DNA from: Carex sylvatica
Lineage: Eukaryota; Streptophyta; Magnoliopsida; Poales; Cyperaceae
Length of the DNA stretch: 26,546 nt
Assembly: GCA_964058845.1 (NCBI GenBank)
Contig: CAXKVR010000144.1
Coordinates: 1 to 26,546, forward strand
Direction of reading: 5' to 3'
Shown: one piece after another, positions 19,144-26,546 of the stretch
Position numbering within the stretch: position 1 is the stretch's first letter
Layout: every line of letters starts with the position of its first letter
Made by a program: the position numbers and the translations under genes
The notes under the pieces: generated by a model
What the model saw: the letters and a program-made list of their open reading frames with translations, nothing else
The model's database searches: none
Told to the model about the DNA's origin: nothing

Positions 19144-22100
19144 AAAATAGAAGAATGGGTGTTAGACTCAGGAGATACGGATCATATGACGTACTCTGAA
19201 AAAGATCTTATAAACTTTAAAGAACCTCGAAAAAATGGTATCTTTAATGCTAATGGTATTTGTTATCCAGTGAGTGGTGCCGGAGATGTATTGGTATCTC
19301 CAAACTTGACCCTTACAAATACTCGACTTGTTCCATCACTGTCTTCCAAACTTATTTCAATTGGACAACTAACAAGAGAGTTAAATTGCGTGATTCTCAT
19401 GTTTCTAGATTATTATATTTTTCAGGATATTCAAACCAAGCAGATTTTGAGCCGTGGTACTAGGAGAGGAGGATTGTATTACCTAGACACTATGAAGACT
19501 GGAGATTCTTTAATAAGTGTTAACTCTACGGAATTGAGAAATAGAATCTGGTTGTGGCATAAAAGACTAGGGCATCCCTCATTTGGGTACATTGAAAAGC
19601 TTCTTCCTCATTTTTTTATTGGCTTAAATAATGAACAATTTGTGTGTGAGACTTATATTAAGGCAAAAAGTCATCGGTCAACTTATTTAGCAAATGACAA
19701 TAAAAAACTTGCTCCTTTTGATTCGGTACATACCGATGTGTGGGGACCATCCCCGGTTATATCTAAATCTGGGTATAGGTGGTATTTGCTAAAAACCAAA
19801 GATGAGGTTAAAAATGTATTTAAAGATTTTATTACTATGGTCAAAACACAATTTAAAAAAATATATTAAGGTGATAAGAAGTGACAATGGAACTGAGTTT
19901 GTGAATCAAGAATTATAAATATTTTTTAAAGAAAAGAGAATAGTACATGAAAAATCGTGTGTAGGGACACCTCAACAAAATGGAGTTGCGGAACGAAAAA
20001 ACAGGCATATTTTAGAAACTACTCGAGCTCTTCTTCTCGAAAGTAATGTACCAAATATTTTTTGGGATAATGCCGTATCATTTGCCATTTATCTAATGAA
20101 TCGTACTCCAACTAGGGTAAATGATTTTCAAACACCACTTCAAGTTTTTTCTATACACATGAAAATCAACTCCATGCTTAATCTAATTCCAAAAAATTTT
20201 GGCTGTACAGTATATGTTCATATTCATAAAAAATTTCGTTCAAAACTCGAATCAAGGGCCGAAAAGTGTGTTTTTTTAGGAATTGGTCAAAATCAGAAAG
20301 AATACAAGTGTTATAGCCCTACCACACAAAAATGATATACATCAATGGATGTTATTTTCTTGGAACATGATTATTTCTATAAAAGTTTTAAAATTCCAAT
20401 TCAGGGGGAGAATCCGAAAGAATTGGATTTTAATTTCTTGACATATTTAGAAAATACGAATATATCATTCCAAAATTATACCGATCACACCCAACTTCAG
20501 GGCTCACACTCGGGTCCAGGGGAAGCTGACCTTAACTCGAGTCTAGAGGGAGTAGGCTCAAACTCGAGTCCGGATCCAAATTTGAATCTAAGGGAAATTA
20601 ATTCGGGTACTGATCAAAACCCAGCAAATAATGCAGCAAATTCAGAAATTGGAGCTGCTAATCAAGAGAGTCCGAATACAGACATTGAAGAGGTAATACA
20701 ATCTGAAGATGTACCACACAAGCCCGAATCTCTTGGGAATAATCCTGAGGTAAGTTTTCTTGAAACAATAGTTAAATTACCCCAAGAATCAATAGAGGAC
20801 AACCACCAAAATATTACGTTCCAGATGATGAAACAAGTAAAGAAAGATACCCAATTGCAAAATATACCACAACAATGTATTTGACCGAACCCCTGAAAGG
20901 CTTTGTGAATAAGATATCATCTATAGTCATACCAGAAAGATTAGAGGAAGCTAGAAATGACACAAAATGGATTCATGAAATGAATGTAGAAATGGATGCA
21001 TTGGAGAAAAATGACACATGGAAACTAACTGATCTACCTGTTGGAAAGAAAACAGTAGGGGTGCAAATGGGTATATACTGTGAAGTATGATGCAAAAGGG
21101 AAAGTTGAAAGGTACAAAGCCCGATTAGTAGCAAAAGGTTATACTCAAACCTACGGGATCGATTTTCAAGAAACTTTTTCTCCAGTTGCTAAATTAAATT
21201 ATGTTAGAGTTCTTTTATCTCTTGCAGCAAACCTGGATTGACCATTACACCAATTTGACGTAAAGAATGCATTTCTGCATGGGGAATTAAAAGAAGAGAT
21301 CTATATGGAGGTATCTCCTGGCTACCAATTATCAACTAACATGAACAAGGTGTGCAGATTAAAGAAGTCATTATACGGACTAAAGCAGTCACCGAGAACA
21401 TGGTTTGGGCGTTTTTGTCAGGCGATGAAAGGATATGGGTACACACAAAGTGAATCTGATCACACTATGTTCTATAAGAAGAGCCAAGGTAAAATTGTGA
21501 TCTTGATAATCTGTGTCGATGACATGATCATAACAGGAGGAAAAATTATCTAGGGAATATGAGATGAAAAATCTTAGTGGACTAAAATATTTTTTGGGTA
21601 TTGAGGTGTCTCGAAATAAAGAAGATATTTATTTATCTCAAAGAAAATATATACTTGACCTTTTTACTGAAGTTGGTTTGTTAGAGTGTAAACTGGTTGA
21701 TACTCCAATGGTTCCAAACTTAAAATTAGATGCCTATTCGGATCACACACCAACCAACATAGAAAGATATCAAATGTTAGTTGGAAAGCTGATTTATTTA
21801 TCTCATACTAGACCTGACATTGCATATGCTGTGAGCATTGTTAGCCAGTTTATGCACTCTCCCAAGGAAGAACATTTAGAAGCAGTGATGAGAATTCTCA
21901 AGTACTTGAAAGGCGCACCAGGAAAAGATATTACGTTTAAGAAAAATTCACACTTAAATATAATGGCTTATAGTGATGCAGATTGGGCAGGGTGTGTGAT
22001 GGATCGAAAATCAACAGCATGATACTTCACATTTGTAGGTGAAAATCTGGTAACATGGAAGAGCAAAAAAACAGAATGTTGTTGCGCTCTCCAGTGCAGA

Positions 22101-22440
22101 ATCAGAATTTAGAGGAATGGTGAAAGCAATCTGTGAGCTGTTATGGTTAAAGAAATTTTTAACAGAATTAGGTTTTGAACCAAATCCCGAAATGAGATTA
22201 TTGTGTGATAATAAAGCTGCCATCGATATCTCTCATAACCCGGTGTAGCACAACCGAACAAAACATGTTGAGGTGGATAGACACTTCATCAAAGAGAAAT
22301 TGGAAGCTAAGGTTATTACAATACCATTTGTACGATCAAGTTAACAACTTGCAGATGTACTAACGAAATCGGTGTTGAGTAAAATATTCAATGACTCAAT
22401 TGAAAAATTAGACATGACAGATATCTATGCACCAACTTGA
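19144..22440 (+). pseudogene. Copia pol remnant (protease, integrase, RT, RNase H)
   Basis: Recognisable in order: protease active-site region DSGDTDHMT (about 19165-19191; the usual residue after DSG is A); the pre-integrase zinc region with HKRLGHPS, whose CxxC has become CETY; integrase HTDVWGP (about 19730), then SDNGTEF and GTPQQNGVAERKNR; reverse transcriptase [29 protein letters not shown] and the catalytic CVDDMIITG (about 21514-21540); RNase H YSDADWAG, SSAESEF and DNKAAI. The frame is broken by a shift at the A-run near 19853-19860, a stop at 19916, a stop near 20334, shifts near 20880 and 21060, a TGA near 21238, a stop near 21551, TGA at 22020, a shift near 22070, and stops near 22246 and 22342. 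It is not functional. The final TGA is at 22438-22440. Confidence 0.9.
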
Positions 22441-22447
22441 GAGGAGA
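22439..22447 (+). other. Polypurine tract
   Basis: GAGAGGAGA lies immediately before the 3' LTR and overlaps the last bases of the pol stop codon. It would prime plus-strand DNA synthesis. Its abutment with TATG supports the TA-start of the LTR. Confidence 0.75.
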
Positions 22448-22831
22448 TATGAAAAGAAGCTGGCACATTTTGTATCAAACCAAAGAAGAAAATATTGCAA
22501 CAGCCCATATTGCAAGATATCAAAACAAGGAAAGAAATAATGCAACATCTAATATTCGGTATCAAAGCAAGCAAGGATGGCAAGATATTGGAGTAGCAGA
22601 ATTTATTATTTATTCTATGAGATTTGTTGTTCTAAAATAAGTTTTGTAATATTTAGTTTTCATACATGAATGTCTATAGAAAATATAATAAATAGACATG
22701 CATATGAAGTCCGAAATTAGAAAAAAGAAAAAATAGAGATATCTCTATGTAAAACAATGTTTTGAATATATGAAAAATCTGGAAAGGAAGAGTATTTCTA
22801 AGAGTGTTGTGTTCTTTTATTTTCCGTAACA
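22448..22831 (+). repeat. 3' LTR
   Basis: 384 bp, from TATGAAAAGAA to TTCCGTAACA. Against the 5' LTR I counted about 32 substitutions, of which about 30 are transitions, plus two compensating 3-bp indels. The short frame at 22437-22640 is LTR sequence and not a gene. Confidence 0.92.
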
Positions 22832-22836
22832 AAAAT
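22832..22836 (+). repeat. Right target-site duplication (AAAAT)
   Basis: Exact match to 18347-18351 and directly adjacent to the LTR end. Confidence 0.8.
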
Positions 22837-25136
22837 GAACCTCAATATGTATGGATTATTGCACATTCGCCTATTTCTCAATAAGAAAAACCCAACCTAA
22901 TTAAGTAGCTATAGGAATTTTGTATGATAGCAGAAGGATGTAGATAACATGTATCAAAAGAGCTGTGTGGATTACCATAACAGAGAACAGTGTGAGCACA
23001 ATTTCAAAGAAAACTGTAAATATACTTAGCTTTTGATTTTATTTTTGCAGTTTATAATTTTTTAAAAAACAAGATGTTCTTCAAATAACCATTTATGTTG
23101 AGGCTTAGGAGAAGATATAATTGAGAATATATATAATAAACACAAAGGGCGACTTAGTTTTGCTAGAGTTATCACTGATTTTATGAAATTGTTATTGTTA
23201 TGCAAAAGATGTTTGTGCAAAAACTGTCGGGTGATATTTACAAATCTAGCAAATCATTGAATGTAATTGTAATATTCAAACAAATGCCAGTCATTAAAAA
23301 AGAAAAAAAAAATAATGAGAGCGATATAGATCGTGCAAGGAAACCGGGAGCCCTCTTGCCCTTTGATGCTGTTTGTTATCTAGGTATTAACAGTTCGGCA
23401 CATTAGACAGTGCATCATTCGTTATATATATTAATTAAAACATGCATGAATATCTCAGTTCCAACTAATAAAGGTTCAATGGTTGATCATGATTCAGCGA
23501 CTTAATCATACTCTGATCTTATTCCTCAGATCTCAGTTCCAACAAAGATTTGTGGTATGTTATAGGTCAATGGCTTGCTGCATTTTATTCTAGACTTCTT
23601 TCACGGTACACTAGCACTTTCTTTTTCCTTCCCATGTTGTTTTAGCCTTTTCTCTTCTTCTTTTTTTTGAAGGTTGGAGGCTGATAGCCCGCCAACGTTT
23701 TGCATTGATAACAAAATTATTTACAACGTTATTTTAGCTTTTAGTTGGGCTGTTGAGAATCTATTAACCAATCAAGCCATGTGTACAGAAGTATTGTAAA
23801 AAAGTTGAAGCTTAATTGCTTTTTTTGAGCTGGAAGTAAGTCTCATGTGGTACAGTTTGGTTATAATCGGCTGCACTGATGTATACCATACTAAACTGAT
23901 GTCGATTGATTATGCGCGATGCATCCTTGCTGGTTTTGAAACCAGATATGGGAGTCCTCTTAGAAGTCAAAAGAGTTAATGCAATTTGAATTGGAAACAG
24001 GGGCCTACGTGTAAATAAGTTTTGGGGTCAGAATGATAAATAAAAGGATTATGGGATCAAGGCTGACTCGACTAGCTGACAATGAATCCTAGGCTACACT
24101 TCATAAGCTGAGACGAAAACAATCCTCTTTTCTTTTTCTTTAATTTACTTAGTTTGTATTTATTATTTCCTAATTCCTCCCTAGTTGACGAGACTTTCGT
24201 AAAAAGGTTAAACATAGACCTACGGGCGTTTCTGAAAGCAAAAAAAGAAAGAAAAAGGGTTAAACATATTTTGCTTGGCCCACAAGTTCATTATGTGAGA
24301 ATCCAATTTCAAAGTTTGTTCTCAATTCTATAATGTAATAGACTATTTTTTGGGCTGAGCCGCTGAGGTCTGTTACCACTGATCGAATGTACGAAATTTT
24401 CCGTGTCTTTCACTTCACCGAGTGTAACAAATTTAAATCTGCAACATGTTACAGATTTAATGAATGCATCTAAGACGGACGTACATCGGAAACAGGCTGT
24501 TCACCAATTTCTAATGATGAAAAGTATAATGATCTCCCATTAAATGTTCAGAAATCGATGCTAAAATGTTATTGGGAACCAAAAGATAGTTCTTTTGATA
24601 AACATCACAAGTCCACACTCCACAACAATGCTCTAAAAAAAGAATCAACGAAAGTACCAAACTATTTTCTACTAATTGGACTTTGATTTCTATACGGGAA
24701 AAGCTGCTGTCAACTCCACTATCATATAGAGTAAATATTGCCATCAACTCATCTTTATCAGTTCAGTATTACCTACATCAAAATAAACAAAATCTCTGTG
24801 CTCTTTTTTCCCACAAGAGACTTTGTAGATTTTTCAAATTTAGCATTCCCTTTCTGATGTCTTTTCTCCTCCTGCATGACATTTTATGAATTTTCCCAGA
24901 ATATCATTCCCCTACTATTCTCAATCTGATTTCTCCATCAAATCTGCTTACATTCCCCTTTTAGGCAATTCAATCTTCCATGGAAGAGTTTCTCTTCTGT
25001 GGAAAGTGTTGCAACATAAATCTACACTACTGCAAGCATTGACCGTACATACTCATTATTACAACAACTAACAAGCTTCCTTCAAGCCTGAAAACAGAAG
25101 TAGAATAAAAATAGAGAGAGAGACAGACAGACAGTC
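22837..25136. other. Intergenic region between the Copia element and the ATXR4-type gene
   Basis: No gene recognised. A T-rich run followed by GGTTGGAGGCTGATAGCCCG (about 23661-23692) looks like the antisense 3' end of an old retroelement, unproven. A small stem AAATCTG/CAGATTT sits at about 24434-24457. Positions just below 25136 are the 3' UTR side of the SET-domain gene and include a GA/GACA-rich stretch (about 25113-25133). Short frames at 23200, 24511, 24683 and 24886 show no family features. Confidence 0.45.
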
Positions 25137-26522
25137 TTATTCGCCTGACAAGCAACGGGGACAGTTGCAACGAAAACCAAAGCCTTCTGAAAGGATCTTT
25201 TGCCGTGCTTCTATATCCATGCTAGTATCAATATAGCAGATTCTGAGCTCCTCACCTGTGACAGATTCTCAAATTAAAGAGCATGAAAATAAATACGAAT
25301 AGATGAATATTTATTCATGTATGCATGGACCTTCTTCAATATCCCGTAGAGCCTTTATCTTCGCATCTGAGCTGTCTACCCACACTATGTGTGTATTTGG
25401 ATCTGAGAGAGAGAGAACTGTTTACTCTAAAAAAATATAGTCAAATAACACAAAACATCTAACCAATGAAAAAAATAATATACCGCAATCATGGTTATAA
25501 AAAGAGGGAACGATGTACACAGCATTTCCAACTGCCGCATCATCGCCAACCAACGCAACTGCTGATGCGAGGAGATCTTCATATGAACCACAAGGTAACT
25601 CAATTCTGAATGCATTTATTCGTATCCTTGCTAGCACATTAATGTACCATTCTTTGCTGAGAACTAGAGTGGTTAAAGATAACTCCACCTATTGCAAACT
25701 TTTTTACACCAGGAAAAATAAGGTGGAGTGGTTGCATCTAAGAAATTTGACTGCATGTTGGTTTTGGCAACCATCACGATGGGCATTGTATGATAAACTA
25801 AATTCTTCAATCAATACACTGGGACTGTTTGGCACGAAAAATCTTTCACATCAGATCCCTCATGTATTAGTACACTACACATTTTAGTTGTATAATTGTA
25901 TAAATAATATTTGTCGTTTTTCTGCAATGTGTGTGATACAATAGTAGAAATTGAACCCTTACCAGCAAACTACTGCATTCACATTTTTTTCTTCTTCGTA
26001 CAATTGATATTTAACCATTAACCTATCATTGAATATTCAATAAATGTAAAATCAAATTCTGATAGTATCCTTGCTAAAAACTGGTTGTTGACCTCCATAG
26101 TTTATCCACTGTACTTTGCAATGATTATTTCCTTGTTATAATAGATTGTAAAATTCTGGGATGAGGGGCTTTAACAACTTAAACTCCTCCTCATCAGCAA
26201 TGGTAATGTGGAGAAAGGATACATGTCATCACCTCATCAGCAATGTTAATTTTTTTAAATGCATTTTTCAACAACTTAAACTCTTCCTCCATCTACATAG
26301 TTCAATTTGAAAGTTATCAGAAAAATTAAACTAAGTTTGCAATCATAGTAGAATAAAATAACAAAACTTTGTAGGAGTACGAAACTTATTCTCACCTCAG
26401 ATAGCATCTCCCTGTGTAAAAGGGCTGGCTGGAGTATATCAAGGCCGTCTGATGACACTGCCCCACACATAACCATACATGCCAGCCGCTTCACCATCAA
26501 AGGATATTTCAATCCTTGATTC
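25137..26522 (-). CDS. ATXR4: ATXR4-type SET-domain protein, C-terminal five exons (5' end outside window)
   Basis: Exons on the minus strand: 26522-26396, 26292-26223, 25663-25484, 25402-25331 and 25255-25137, about 188 codons, all in frame with GT-AG introns. The gene continues beyond the right edge, since the first exon here opens at an acceptor. Seen: GLKYPLMVKRLACMV; an EEEFKLLKNAFKK helix; a helical segment around WYINVLARIRINAFRIEL; the SET catalytic core motif NHDCDPN, split between two exons; GEELRICYID, the second SET core motif with its tyrosine; and a terminal cysteine cluster CNCPRC near the stop, like a post-SET zinc site. The order and wording match Arabidopsis ATXR4/SDG38, annotated as a putative histone-lysine methyltransferase. 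Its substrate is not established by the sequence. The 5' boundary at 26522 rests on an in-frame upstream stop and an AG acceptor. About 140 N-terminal residues should lie outside. Confidence 0.88.
26170..26207 (-). repeat. Partial duplicate of the neighbouring ATXR4 exon, in intron
   Basis: On the minus strand this 38-bp stretch reads ATTGCTGATGAG followed at once by GAGGAGTTTAAGTTGTTAAA. Both pieces match exon 26292-26223, but in swapped order (exon order is GAAGAGTTTAAGTTGTTG first, ATTGCTGATGAG last). This suggests a local tandem duplication with loss of its middle. It lies in the intron just after that exon and is open in frame. Confidence 0.75.
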
Positions 26523-26546
26523 CTTCATAAGTTAACAGAAGCTATC

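Larger units (their letters stand above)
18352..22831 (+). mobile_element. Ty1/Copia LTR retrotransposon, complete in outline but non-coding
   Basis: A 4480-bp element with two 384-bp LTRs, a 5-bp target duplication, a primer-binding site and a polypurine tract. Internal remnants run in Copia order: gag start, protease, integrase, reverse transcriptase, RNase H. Both LTRs begin TATG and end AACA, so the terminal dinucleotides are TA...CA and not the usual TG...CA. The LTRs differ by about 32 substitutions, so the insertion is not recent. It lies about 970 bp upstream of the FAR start codon, in opposite orientation to FAR. Confidence 0.93.

Noticed and set aside
22011..22223. Minus-strand frame of 70 residues
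   Set aside because: Antisense of the Copia RNase H region.
25513..25887. Plus-strand frame of 124 residues
   Set aside because: It overlaps the SET-gene exon 25663-25484 on the opposite strand. The minus-strand frame carries the conserved NHDC motif and proper splice sites.

Overview
This is nuclear DNA from a flowering plant. The evidence is AT-rich intergenic sequence, genes with GT-AG introns, four plant-specific gene families, many foldback MITEs and a Ty1/Copia LTR retrotransposon. It looks like a dicot or magnoliid, but the species cannot be named from sequence alone.

Layout from left to right. (1) 150-1350: a chain of three foldback elements joined through (TA)n(GA)n tracts. (2) 1879-3166 (+): a LEA_4-type late embryogenesis abundant protein with a signal peptide, and an ABRE in its promoter. 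(3) 4840-7154 (-): a complete three-exon F-box/kelch gene, the SAGL1 (At1g55270) homologue. It is convergent with the LEA gene. (4) 7155-13400: a gene-poor interval holding one small MITE (9084-9234) and a second, larger cluster of chained or nested foldback elements (9861-11476), with decayed relatives out to 12965. (5) 13401-17379 (-): an intact nine-exon plastid-type fatty acyl-CoA reductase of the MS2/FAR2 clade, 575 residues. (6) 18352-22831 (+): a complete but coding-dead Copia element with 384-bp LTRs, an AAAAT target duplication, unusual TA...CA ends and almost no gag. (7) 25137-26522 (-): the last five exons of an ATXR4-type SET-domain gene that runs off the right edge.

Function. SAGL1 homologues are F-box subunits that target cuticular-wax and phenylpropanoid enzymes, and FAR2/MS2 makes fatty alcohols for the pollen wall. 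Both relate to surface lipids, but their proximity may be chance. The LEA protein is a dehydration protectant and ATXR4 is a SET methyltransferase-like protein. No operon-like organisation is expected or seen. I found no tRNA, rRNA or CRISPR. All exon boundaries were worked out by hand from reading frame, splice sites and remembered family sequences. No search or alignment was run.
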